A stretch of DNA of 25,315 nt from SCQX01 sp035720945 (GCA_035720945.1 DASTNK010000075.1:1-25315); one strand, 5' to 3'. Counted from the stretch's first letter, positions 16,984-24,097 are shown. The notes: generated from the sequence alone by a model not told the origin. Numbers and translations are program-made.

Positions 16984-17148
16984 TCAAAAGCGGCACTGAA
17001 GGTACTCGAACGGGCCACCGGTATAGAGCGAGCAGTAGCTGAACGCGCCGTGGTAATCCCAGGGGGCCATGCCACCGCTGACTTGTTCGATTTCAGATAC
17101 TGTCAGCTCCTGAACCAGGCTTTCTTTGTTGTCTTGGTATTGAGTCAT
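16984..17148 (-). CDS. Double-glycine leader peptide: putative microcin/bacteriocin or signal-peptide precursor
   Basis: This 54-residue gene starts at ATG 17148, with AAGGA six bases upstream (17159-17155). No alternative start exists in frame nearby. The 26-residue leader is acidic and ends LTVSEIEQVSGG, fitting the double-glycine consensus (L-S/T-x-x-E-L/I-x-x-I/V-x-G-G) recognised by C39 peptidases. Cleavage after Gly26 would release a 28-residue core that begins MAPWDYHGAFSY and ends FEYLQCRF. It contains Cys13 and Cys26 (one possible disulfide), eight aromatic residues (1 Trp, 4 Tyr, 3 Phe), and a net charge near -1. It lies on the same strand as, and directly upstream of, a CvaA/CvaB/TolC-type exporter. 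I do not recognise the core. Antibacterial action is inferred, and a signalling role is possible. Confidence 0.88.
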   Translation of the reverse strand: MTQYQDNKESLVQELTVSEIEQVSGGMAPWDYHGAFSYCSLYTGGPFEYLQCRF

Positions 17149-17529
17149 TGAACTTCCTTCACTTTGTTGCTGGTGATACCTGCCGCACCAGCTTCGGCTA
17201 TTGACTGCGTGTCCAGCAGCTCGTGGCCGCAGGGCGAAGCCAAATCGTTACCAGGAACCCCAGCCCGCCAAGGGCTTTTTCCGGTGAACCTAGATTCGAC
17301 AGAATGATACAAGCGTATATACGATGTATTTGTGACAAATAGATTTTTAATTTTTCAAAATGACCGGTCGAGCATGAGTGCATGCCTTAGCGCGGCGCTT
17401 TGCAGGGGCCACGCCATGCAGCGCGGTGATATGCGTGGATGGGTCGGCGTCCGGCGTGATCCCTGTCACGTGTATGGCGCTGGACACCAAGTCCGGAAAA
17501 TCGTGACGCTTACTTGCTTGTTTTCAACG
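17149..17529. other. Regulatory-looking gap between mntH and the GG-peptide gene
   Basis: This 381-base stretch holds no secure gene. Bases 17281-17365 are markedly AT-rich against the GC-rich background and are the likely site of the peptide-operon promoter. A TTGTCA (17338-17333, minus) and TATA-like strings at 17321-17304 are present, but no pair has standard spacing. A short stem, AGCCC/GGGCT with five T's (17262-17280, plus strand), resembles a weak terminator facing away from the peptide gene. A 61-codon minus-strand frame (17198-17383) with two hydrophobic patches is open but has no proper ribosome site. Confidence 0.5.
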
Positions 17530-18873
17530 TCACAACACCGAGTCCAGCAGCAGCTTCACGTTGAGCGCGCAAATCAGCACCGCGACCGCCCAGGCCAGCA
17601 TCGTGGCGGCCTTGCCGATGGCGAAAGCCCCCATCATTTTCTTGTCGGACACAAAACGCACGAGCGGAATGACGGCGAACGGTAGCTGCATGGACAGCAC
17701 CACCTGGCTGAGCACCAACAGCCTTGCCGTCCCGCCCTCGCCGTACAGACTCGTGATGATCACGACCGGCACGATGGCCAGCCCGCGTGTCAACAAGCGC
17801 TGCGCCCAGCCGGGGAGACGCAGACCCAGAAAGCCTTCCATCACGACCTGCCCGGCCAGGGTGGCCGTGACGGTCGAATTGATGCCGGACGCCAACAAGG
17901 CCACCGCGAACACCCAGGACGCCAGTCCCACCCCCAGCATGGGCGACAGCAAGTGATACGCCTGGCTGATCTCTTCCACATCGGTGCGCCCGGCCGCGTG
18001 GAAAACCGCGGCGGCGGTGATGAGGATGGCCGCGTTGACGAACAACGCCAGCAGCAGCGCAATGGTGCTGTCGGCCACCGCCCAGCGCAGGCCTTCGCGT
18101 CGCCCCGCTTCCGTGCGCGGATAGTCACGCGTCTGGACAATGGCCGAATGCAGATAGAGATTGTGCGGCATGACGGTCGCGCCAATGATGCCGATAGCCA
18201 AGTAAAGCGCGGCCGGATCGGTCACGATGCGCGCCTGCGGCATGAACCCCTTGACCAAGCCCGCCACATCGGGGCGGGCCAGGACGATCTGGATGCCGAA
18301 GCACACCGCGATGATCAACAGCAATGTCATCACGAATGCCTCGAGTCGGCGAAAACCCCGCTGCATCAGCAGCAGCACCACGAATACGTCCAGCGCGGTC
18401 AGTACCGCGCCCAACACCAGCGGGATGCCGAACAACAGGTTCAACGCGATGGCGGTACCGATGACTTCGGCCAGGTCGCACGCGATGATGGCCGCTTCGC
18501 ACGCCACCCACAACAGCAAGCTGGCGGATGGCCGATAACGGGCACGGCATGCCTGGGCCAGATCCAGCCCAGTGGCGATGCCCAGCCGTGCGGCGAACGC
18601 CTGCAGCAGCATCGCCATCAGACTGGAAAGCAGCACGACAGACAGCAGCAAATAGCCGAAGCGCGAGCCACCCGCGAGGTCGGTGGCCCAGTTTCCGGGA
18701 TCCATGTAACCCACCGACACCAGGTAGCCCGGCCCGGCAAAGGCCAGCAGATGGCGCCACCAGCCACCCAATGCGGGCACCGCCACGCTGGCATTCATCT
18801 GGTCGAGGCTGGGCGAAACAGGCACGGCGCCCCCCTGATCCATACGATGGAGGTGAGCCCGCAGCGTTTTCAT
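17530..18873 (-). CDS. mntH: MntH, Nramp-family proton-coupled manganese/divalent-metal importer
   Basis: The product has about 447 residues from the ATG at 18873 (MKTLRAHLHRMDQGG). A TTG ten codons upstream (18903) is possible but less likely. The Nramp TM1 metal-binding motif DPGNWATDLAGG and the TM6 motif MPHNLYLHSAIVQTR are both intact. About eleven hydrophobic segments cover residues 45-445. MntH imports Mn2+ (and Fe2+) with protons across the inner membrane and supports oxidative-stress defence. The gene is divergent from mntR, and the shared 122-base region carries a perfect palindrome. No terminator is obvious after the stop, so read-through toward the peptide operon on the same strand cannot be excluded. 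Confidence 0.96.
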   Translation of the reverse strand: MKTLRAHLHRMDQGGAVPVSPSLDQMNASVAVPALGGWWRHLLAFAGPGYLVSVGYMDPGNWATDLAGGSRFGYLLLSVVLLSSLMAMLLQAFAARLGIATGLDLAQACRARYRPSASLLLWVACEAAIIACDLAEVIGTAIALNLLFGIPLVLGAVLTALDVFVVLLLMQRGFRRLEAFVMTLLLIIAVCFGIQIVLARPDVAGLVKGFMPQARIVTDPAALYLAIGIIGATVMPHNLYLHSAIVQTRDYPRTEAGRREGLRWAVADSTIALLLALFVNAAILITAAAVFHAAGRTDVEEISQAYHLLSPMLGVGLASWVFAVALLASGINSTVTATLAGQVVMEGFLGLRLPGWAQRLLTRGLAIVPVVIITSLYGEGGTARLLVLSQVVLSMQLPFAVIPLVRFVSDKKMMGAFAIGKAATMLAWAVAVLICALNVKLLLDSVL

Positions 18874-18930
18874 GACATCACTCGCGACAACTACCGTTCT
18901 CAACGGAGAACTCTTCTACGTTTTATAGTA

Positions 18931-18951
18931 TGTGCTATATTTTATAGCACA
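18931..18951. promoter_or_regulatory. Perfect palindromic operator between mntH and mntR (predicted MntR box)
   Basis: Arms TGTGCTATA (18931-18939) and TATAGCACA (18943-18951) are perfect inverted repeats around TTT. A further half-site TATAG lies at 18924-18928. The palindrome sits in the AT-rich divergent promoter region and contains TATA-like -10 strings on both strands. Binding of Mn-loaded MntR here would block both genes. The ATAGCA/TGCTAT core agrees with what is known of proteobacterial MntR boxes. Confidence 0.82.
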
Positions 18952-18995
18952 GAATAACTCGAGGTTGCGGCACCGCACGACACGCAGCAGCGCCC

Positions 18996-19478
18996 ATGAC
19001 CAAAACCCGAACACCCACAATGTTTCAGCGCACACTGGTGCCGCCAGAGGTCCACGCCGAAGGCTTTGTGCAAGCACGCCATGCGCACCGGCAGGAGTTG
19101 GCCGAAGATTACGTTGAACTGATCGACGACCTGATCCACGATGGTGGCGAAGCGCGACAGGTCGACATCGCCGCCCGGCTGGGCGTGGCACAACCCACCG
19201 TCGCCCGAATGCTGAAGCGGCTCGACAGCCAGGGGTTGGTCAGCTTGCGGCGCTACCGCGGCATTGCGCTCACCGAGGCCGGCCAGGCGCTCGCGGAGGC
19301 CAGCCGCAAGCGCCATCAGCTATGCGAATCACTGCTACTCGCCCTGGGCGTCGGCGCAGACGCCGCGCGACGCGACGCGGAAGGCATCGAGCACCATGTG
19401 AGCGAAGAAACGCTGAAGGCCTTCAGCCGATTCCTGGCGCGGGAACGGGGGAAAACCACGCGCGCGGGCCAGGCATGA
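18996..19478 (+). CDS. mntR: MntR, DtxR-family manganese-responsive repressor
   Basis: The product has 160 residues, near the 155 of E. coli MntR. The winged helix-turn-helix spans about residues 40-90 (DIAARLGVAQPTVARMLKRL, then SQGLVSLRRYRGIALTEAG). The dimerisation and metal-binding part contains RKRHQLCESLLLALGV and DAEGIEHHVSEETL, which hold the conserved His and Glu/His ligand positions of MntR. There is no SH3-like third domain, so it is the short MntR type rather than DtxR/IdeR. It is transcribed away from mntH, with a perfect palindrome between them, and should repress mntH and perhaps itself when Mn2+ is plentiful. Confidence 0.95.
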   Translation: MTKTRTPTMFQRTLVPPEVHAEGFVQARHAHRQELAEDYVELIDDLIHDGGEARQVDIAARLGVAQPTVARMLKRLDSQGLVSLRRYRGIALTEAGQALAEASRKRHQLCESLLLALGVGADAARRDAEGIEHHVSEETLKAFSRFLARERGKTTRAGQA

Positions 19479-19567
19479 GCACGTCCTGAGCACCACAGGC
19501 TTCCGTGGGCTATTGAAATGGAACAAGAGAAGACAACCCACTTATGTTGGCCTTGACCCCAGCCAGC

Positions 19568-20041
19568 CTATCGGACACGCCCAGCGGTGTCTTCCCGTAG
19601 CGCCTTCTGCAACAGTTGATCCAGGGCGTTGGCAAACGCGCGCCTGTCCGCTTGGCTGAAAGCCGCCGGCCCGCCGGTATCGACGCCGGCGCTACGCAGT
19701 TCTTCCATCATGTCGCGCATGGACAGGCGCTCGCCGATGCTGTCGGCCGTGTAACGCTCGCCGCGCGGGCTGAGCACCAACGCACCCTTGCGCAGAGCCT
19801 CGCTCGCCAGGGGGATATCCGCGGTGATGACCAGATCGCCGGCGGCGGCGTGTTCAACGATATAGTCGTCCGCCACATCGAATCCGCGCGGCACCTGGAC
19901 TGCCCGGATCAAAGGAGATGGCGGCGTGCGCAGCATTTGATTGGCCACCAGGGTGAGCGGCCGCTGCGACCGCTGCGCCGCCCGGTACAAGATGTCCTTG
20001 ATGACGGCGGGGCAGGCGTCGGCATCGACCCAAATATTCAT
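19568..20041 (-). CDS. yaiI: YaiI/YqxD family (UPF0178, DUF188) protein
   Basis: The product has 157 residues. The ATG at 20041 gives MNIWVDADACPAVIKDILYR, matching the start of E. coli YaiI; a GTG six codons upstream is less likely. Conserved blocks include LVANQMLRTPPS, GFDVADDYIVE, AAGDLVITADIPLA, LSPRGERYT and MRDMMEELRSAG. The acidic residues in VDADACP and ADIPLA suggest a PIN-like metal-binding nuclease fold, but the cellular role of this family is not established. It lies 19 bases after a small conserved gene on the same strand. Confidence 0.93.
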   Translation of the reverse strand: MNIWVDADACPAVIKDILYRAAQRSQRPLTLVANQMLRTPPSPLIRAVQVPRGFDVADDYIVEHAAAGDLVITADIPLASEALRKGALVLSPRGERYTADSIGERLSMRDMMEELRSAGVDTGGPAAFSQADRRAFANALDQLLQKALREDTAGRVR

Positions 20042-20060
20042 GGACCCGGGCCTGTTCACA

Positions 20061-20333
20061 CTAAATGGCGCCCTTCAGCGCCCCCGCCAGCAGCGTGTTC
20101 ACCAGTTCGTTGACACTGACGCCATCCGCCTGCGCCTTGGCGTTCAAGGCCGAAATCAATGGCTGGCGCAGCTTAACGGGGAAGGACACCAGGCCAGCGG
20201 CTTGGTCCAGGCGACGCTGCTCGCGGCGATCCACAACGGGCTCGGCGCCGGCAAAGCGGCCCGGCGGGACGGCGGCGTTGAGCTTGCCCATGAGTTTCAG
20301 GGCTTTCTGCTTTTCGAGATCGGTTTTTTTCAT
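20061..20333 (-). CDS. Small conserved hypothetical protein, possibly ribbon-helix-helix-like
   Basis: The product has 90 residues from ATG 20333 (MKKTDLEKQKALKLMGKLN); an upstream ATG at 20381 would add 16 residues. The sequence has a basic N-terminus, the block DRREQRRLDQAAGLVSFPVKL, and a C-terminal helix pair (LISALNAKAQADGVSVNELVNTLLAG). The C-terminal pattern (short strand followed by two helices with SVNELVN) resembles MetJ/Arc-type DNA-binding proteins. I recall similar proteins in Bordetella-type genomes but know no function. If the shorter start is correct, a perfect inverted repeat (GTCTGCC/GGCAGAC) sits just upstream and could be an autoregulatory site. Confidence 0.72.
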   Translation of the reverse strand: MKKTDLEKQKALKLMGKLNAAVPPGRFAGAEPVVDRREQRRLDQAAGLVSFPVKLRQPLISALNAKAQADGVSVNELVNTLLAGALKGAI

Positions 20334-20350
20334 GAAGGGCTCGCGTTGTG

Positions 20351-20367
20351 GTCTGCCAATGGCAGAC
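20351..20367. promoter_or_regulatory. Perfect 7-bp inverted repeat upstream of the small conserved gene
   Basis: GTCTGCC (20351-20357) and GGCAGAC (20361-20367) are separated by AAT. A further GGTCTGCC occurs at 20406-20413, followed by GGTCTGCT. The spacing and repetition suggest an operator, possibly for the neighbouring small protein, but this is inference. It falls inside that gene if the longer start is used. Confidence 0.4.
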
Positions 20368-20493
20368 TCGTCAGGCAGCATCTTAGAGGATATCGAAGAT
20401 GAAAAGGGGTCTGCCCTGAAGGTCTGCTCGCCAAGCGACAGCCAGGAGTGAATCGTGAGCGGTCAGCCAAGCAGAGGGCGGCAGGCACCGCCG

Positions 20494-20527
20494 AAAAAAC
20501 AAAAACCCAAACAGAAGTCTGGGTTTT
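20494..20527 (-). terminator. Rho-independent terminator of the tRNA-Gly gene
   Basis: On the minus strand AAAACCCA (20527-20520), a 10-base loop and TGGGTTTT (20509-20502) form a stem. T, G and six T's follow (20501-20494). It begins eight bases after the CCA end of the tRNA, exactly where a terminator is expected. Confidence 0.88.
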
Positions 20528-20534
20528 CAGATAC

Positions 20535-20608
20535 TGGAGCGGGTGAAGGGAATCGAACCCTCGTCTTAAGCTTGGGAAGCTCGCGTTCTACCATTGAACC
20601 ACACCCGC
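20535..20608 (-). tRNA. tRNA-Gly, anticodon CCC
   Basis: This 74-base cloverleaf includes an encoded CCA. The acceptor arm GCGGGTG pairs with CACCCGC. The D-arm carries GGTTCAATGGTAGAAC, the anticodon loop is TTCCCAA (anticodon CCC), and the T-arm is GAGGGTTCGATTCCC. It has a discriminator T. It reads glycine GGG codons. It stands alone with its own promoter and terminator, and I see no integration repeat at its 3' end. Confidence 0.95.
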
Positions 20609-20646
20609 CCTGCGCGTGCGCCATACAGGCACGATTGAAGCTGCGT

Positions 20647-20652
20647 ATTATA
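20647..20652 (-). promoter_or_regulatory. -10 element of the tRNA-Gly promoter
   Basis: A perfect TATAAT lies on the minus strand 39 bases before the first tRNA base, giving a leader of about 30 bases. The -35 region (around 20670-20675, CAACCA) is poor, which is not unusual for strong stable-RNA promoters that rely on other elements. Confidence 0.65.
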
Positions 20653-20748
20653 GCGTCTTGCGCGGAACGTGGTTGGCGGCCGGCGAAACCACGCTCCGCC
20701 TGGAAATTCGTCGATTGCCCCATGAAAGAACCGACGGCAATCACTACA

Positions 20749-21516
20749 ATGACATCCATGACTTCAACGACCGACCCTACCTCGAACGGCCCGGCAACCC
20801 CGGCCGCCTCCGCAGCACCGGCCGCGGCCCATTCCGACCATGGCCACATACGCAGTTTCGTGCATCGGCGCAGCCACATCACGCCCGCCCAGAAAGAGGC
20901 GCTGGATCGCCTGATGCCCCAATGGGCCATCCCCTACCAGCCGCGGCCGCTGGATTTCGCCACCGCCTTCGGGCGCGCGGCGCCGGTCGTCCTGGAAATC
21001 GGCTTCGGCATGGGCGAGACCACCGAACAGATCGCCACGGCGCGCCCTGGCGACAACTTCCTGGGGGTGGAGGTATTCAATGCCGGCGTCGGCGGGTTGC
21101 TCAAGCGCATCGAATCATCGGGCCTGACCAATATCCGCATCATCCAGCACGATGCCGTCGAGGTGCTGCGCGACATGATCCCCGTCGATTCGCTCGCCGG
21201 CGTGCACATTTATTTCCCTGACCCCTGGCCCAAGGCGCGCCATCACAAGCGGCGGCTGATCCAGCCCCCGCTGGTGGCCCTGCTGGCCAGCCGTATCCAG
21301 CCAGGTGGCTACCTGCACTGCGCGACCGACTGGGAAAACTACGCCGAACAAATGCTGGCGGTGCTCAGTGGCGAGCCGCTGCTGCGCAACACCTGCGATG
21401 GCTATGCGCCGCGGCCGGAGTACCGCCCGCAGACCAAGTTCGAGACCCGGGGCCTGCGACTGGGCCATTCCGTGCGCGACCTGATTTTCACGCGCGTGGC
21501 ACCCACGGCGTCCTAG
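20749..21516 (+). CDS. trmB: tRNA (guanine-N7-)-methyltransferase
   Basis: The product has about 255 residues. It makes m7G46 in the tRNA variable loop using S-adenosylmethionine. The SAM-binding motif is VLEIGFGMGE, and the family signature YFPDPWPKARHHKRRLI is complete, followed by GGYLHCATDWENYAEQML. Starts at 20722, 20749 and 20758 are all in frame; none has a good ribosome site, and 20749 is a compromise. The longer open frame from 20455 crosses the tRNA and its terminator on the other strand and is not a real N-terminus. The first 40 or so residues are Thr/Ser/Ala-rich and probably disordered. Confidence 0.94.
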   Translation: MTSMTSTTDPTSNGPATPAASAAPAAAHSDHGHIRSFVHRRSHITPAQKEALDRLMPQWAIPYQPRPLDFATAFGRAAPVVLEIGFGMGETTEQIATARPGDNFLGVEVFNAGVGGLLKRIESSGLTNIRIIQHDAVEVLRDMIPVDSLAGVHIYFPDPWPKARHHKRRLIQPPLVALLASRIQPGGYLHCATDWENYAEQMLAVLSGEPLLRNTCDGYAPRPEYRPQTKFETRGLRLGHSVRDLIFTRVAPTAS

Positions 21517-21604
21517 CGGGGCACACCGCCGCCACGAAACGCCTCATGCGAACCTCGCTCTCAGCCATACACTGTTAGAAAACGCCCCACGCAAGGAGCA
21601 CGCC

Positions 21605-22540
21605 ATGTACCCTGAAATCGAACCCTACCGCCACGGCATGCTGGACACTGGCGACGGCCACCAGGTCTATTGGGAATTATGCGGCAACCCGGCGGGCAAA
21701 CCCGCCATGTTTCTGCATGGCGGCCCGGGGGGCGGTTGCTCGGTCAACCACCGTCGCCAGTTCAATCCGGAACGCTACAACGTGCTGCTGTTCGACCAAC
21801 GCGGCTGCGGACGCTCGACCCCGCACGCCAGCCTCGAGAACAACACCACCTGGGATCTGGTCGCCGACATGGAGCGCCTGCGCACCGAGGTGCTGGACGC
21901 CGAGCAAAGCCTGATTTTCGGGGGGTCGTGGGGCTCCACCCTGGCGCTGGCCTACGCCGAAACGCACCCGCAGCGGGTGAGCGAGCTGATCGTGCGCGGC
22001 ATCTTCACCCTCAGGCGCGATGAACTGCTGTGGTTCTACCAGGAAGGCGCATCGTGGCTGTTCCCGGACCTCTGGGAACACTACCTGGCCCCCATTCCGG
22101 TCGACGAACGTGGCGACATGATCAGCGCCTACCGCAGGCAGCTGATTTCCAACGACCGTCAGACGCAACTACGCGCCGCCCATGCGTGGACGCAATGGGA
22201 AAGCCGCACGATCACGCTGCTGCCCAGCATGGCGCACCAGCAATCCCACGCGGAGGACGATTCCGCCCTGGCCTTCGCCCGCATCGAGAACCACTATGTC
22301 GCGCATGGCGGGTTCATGGAAGACGGGCAGCTGCTGCGCAACGCCCACAAGCTGCGGGACATCCCCGGCGTGATCGTGCAGGGGCGCTACGACGTGTGCA
22401 CACCGGCGCGCACCGCCTGGGACCTGCACAAGGCTTGGCCGCAGGCCGAGTTCCACCTGATCGACGACGCCGGCCACGCCTTCGACGAACCCGGCATCCT
22501 GACCGAACTGCTGGCCGCCACCGACAAATTCAGCCGTTAG
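21605..22540 (+). CDS. pip: Proline iminopeptidase (S33 family alpha/beta hydrolase)
   Basis: The product has 311 residues and removes N-terminal proline from peptides in the cytoplasm. The oxyanion motif HGGPGGG starts at residue 38, followed by VLLFDQRGCGRSTPH. The nucleophile elbow GGSWGSTLALAY places Ser at 108; the acid is in VQGRYDVCTP and the histidine in DDAGHAF. All are diagnostic of the family. The start ATG at 21605 has AGGAG just upstream. The gene follows trmB after 88 bases and converges on ffh across 40 bases without a clear terminator. Confidence 0.96.
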   Translation: MYPEIEPYRHGMLDTGDGHQVYWELCGNPAGKPAMFLHGGPGGGCSVNHRRQFNPERYNVLLFDQRGCGRSTPHASLENNTTWDLVADMERLRTEVLDAEQSLIFGGSWGSTLALAYAETHPQRVSELIVRGIFTLRRDELLWFYQEGASWLFPDLWEHYLAPIPVDERGDMISAYRRQLISNDRQTQLRAAHAWTQWESRTITLLPSMAHQQSHAEDDSALAFARIENHYVAHGGFMEDGQLLRNAHKLRDIPGVIVQGRYDVCTPARTAWDLHKAWPQAEFHLIDDAGHAFDEPGILTELLAATDKFSR

Positions 22541-22580
22541 CGTTCGCTGATCGCACGGCAAGCGCGGGCGCCGAAGTTGG

Positions 22581-23996
22581 CTAATGCATTCCGCCAAAGC
22601 CGCCGCGGCCCATTCCTTTCAGGTTGCCCATGGCGCGCATCATCTTGGCCATGCCGCCCTTCTTCATCTGCTTCATCATGCCCTGCATCTGCTCGAACTG
22701 AGTCAGCAGGCGATTGACTTCCTGCACCGGCACGCCGGCGCCCGCCGCGATACGGCGCTTCCGTGACGCTTTGAGCAACGCGGGTTTCGCGCGCTCTTGC
22801 GCCGTCATGGAATTGAGTATGCCTTCGGTGCGGCGCAACTGCTTGTCAGCCTGGCCGCTTTGCAACTGGCCGGCGGCCTGGGCGAATTGGGACGGCAGTT
22901 TTTCCAGCAACGACCCCATGTCGCCCATTTTCTTGACCTGCTGAAGCTGGTCGCGGAAATCGTTCAGGTCGAAGCGGCCGCTGGACTTCAGCTTGGTGGC
23001 CAGCTTCTGCGCTTCGGCGATGTCGATGTTCTTCTGCGCCTGCTCCACCAGCGACACGATGTCGCCCATGCCCAGCACGCGCTGCGCCATGCGTTCCGGG
23101 TAGAAAGGCTCGAGCCCGTCCAGTTTTTCCGACACGCCCACGAACTTCAGCGGTTTGCCGGTGACATGCCGCACCGACAGCGCCGCGCCGCCGCGCGCGT
23201 CGCCATCCAGCTTGGTGAGCACCACCCCGGTCAGCGGCAGCGCGTCGGCGAACGCCTTGGCGACGTTGACCGCGTCCTGGCCCTGCATGGCGTCGACCAC
23301 GAACAGGGTCTCGATGGGATGCAGCAAGTCGTACAGGGCGCGGATCTCGCGCATCATGGCCTCGTCGATCCCCAGACGGCCGGCCGTGTCGACGATGAGC
23401 ACGTCGAAATGATGGCGCCGTGCGTGATCTAGCGCGGTGCGGGCGATGTCTTCGGGCTTCTGGGATCCGTCGGACGGGAAGAACTCCACGCCGGCCTGCT
23501 CGGCCACAGTCTTCAACTGCTCGATGGCGGCGGGGCGGTAGACGTCGGCGCTGGTCACCAGCACCTTCTTCTTGCCCGTCTTGCGGCCATGCTGCACGTG
23601 GCCGCCTTCGGCCAGCCATTTCGCCAGCTTGCCGGTGGTGGTGGTCTTGCCCGCGCCCTGCAGGCCGGCCATCAGCACGATGGCCGGCGGCTGCATGGCC
23701 AGGGAAAGCTCGCCCGCTTCCGGGCCGAGATCTTCGCCCATGAGGGCGGTGAGCTGCTTGTGCACCACGCCGACCAGCGCCTGGCCGGGGTTCAGGCTGC
23801 CCACGACCTCCTGGCCCATGGCGCTTTCGCGCACGCGCTCGACGAAATCGCGCACCACGGGCAACGAAACGTCGGCCTCGAGCAGGGCCATGCGCACCTC
23901 GCGCAGCATGTCGCGGGTGTTGGCCTCGGTCAGCCGGGCCTGCCCGCGCATCGTCTTCACGACATGCGAAAGGCGTTGAGTCAGATTATCGAGCAT
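22581..23996 (-). CDS. ffh: Signal recognition particle protein Ffh (SRP54)
   Basis: The product has 471 residues, slightly longer than the roughly 453 of E. coli. The N domain helical bundle starts MLDNLTQRLSHVVKTMRGQ. The G domain carries GLQGAGKTTTTGKLAK (P-loop from residue 111), DTAGRLGIDE and TKLDGDARGG. The methionine-rich M domain (about 310-471) includes GGMAKMMRAMGNLKGMGRGG and binds 4.5S RNA and signal sequences. Ffh directs nascent membrane proteins to FtsY and the Sec translocon. It is divergent from ypjD, an arrangement also found near ffh in enterobacteria. Confidence 0.98.
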   Translation of the reverse strand: MLDNLTQRLSHVVKTMRGQARLTEANTRDMLREVRMALLEADVSLPVVRDFVERVRESAMGQEVVGSLNPGQALVGVVHKQLTALMGEDLGPEAGELSLAMQPPAIVLMAGLQGAGKTTTTGKLAKWLAEGGHVQHGRKTGKKKVLVTSADVYRPAAIEQLKTVAEQAGVEFFPSDGSQKPEDIARTALDHARRHHFDVLIVDTAGRLGIDEAMMREIRALYDLLHPIETLFVVDAMQGQDAVNVAKAFADALPLTGVVLTKLDGDARGGAALSVRHVTGKPLKFVGVSEKLDGLEPFYPERMAQRVLGMGDIVSLVEQAQKNIDIAEAQKLATKLKSSGRFDLNDFRDQLQQVKKMGDMGSLLEKLPSQFAQAAGQLQSGQADKQLRRTEGILNSMTAQERAKPALLKASRKRRIAAGAGVPVQEVNRLLTQFEQMQGMMKQMKKGGMAKMMRAMGNLKGMGRGGFGGMH

Positions 23997-24097
23997 GACA
24001 GGGATTCGCTTACACTAATGAATCGTGGATGCTCCGGGGCGCGGGCTAAAATAAGCCTTCGGCCCGCAAAGCCGAACCAACCAGAATTCAAGGGTTT

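Noticed and set aside
16654..17151. 165-codon plus-strand frame across the exporter start and peptide gene
   Set aside because: It is a shadow of the membrane-fusion and GG-peptide genes on the other strand, with low-complexity Thr/Ala sequence.
17149..17300. Open minus-strand frame ending KVKEVQ whose stop overlaps the precursor ATG, considered as a second peptide or leader ORF
   Set aside because: It has no ATG or GTG start with a ribosome site and no GG-leader pattern; the ribosome site of the precursor lies inside it.
20535..20608. tRNA-Gly as an integration site for a genomic island
   Set aside because: No integrase gene and no repeated tRNA 3' end was seen in the neighbouring sequence; flanking genes are ordinary housekeeping genes.
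20455..20748. Long N-terminal extension of trmB
   Set aside because: It crosses the tRNA-Gly gene and its terminator; the family N-terminus begins after 20722.
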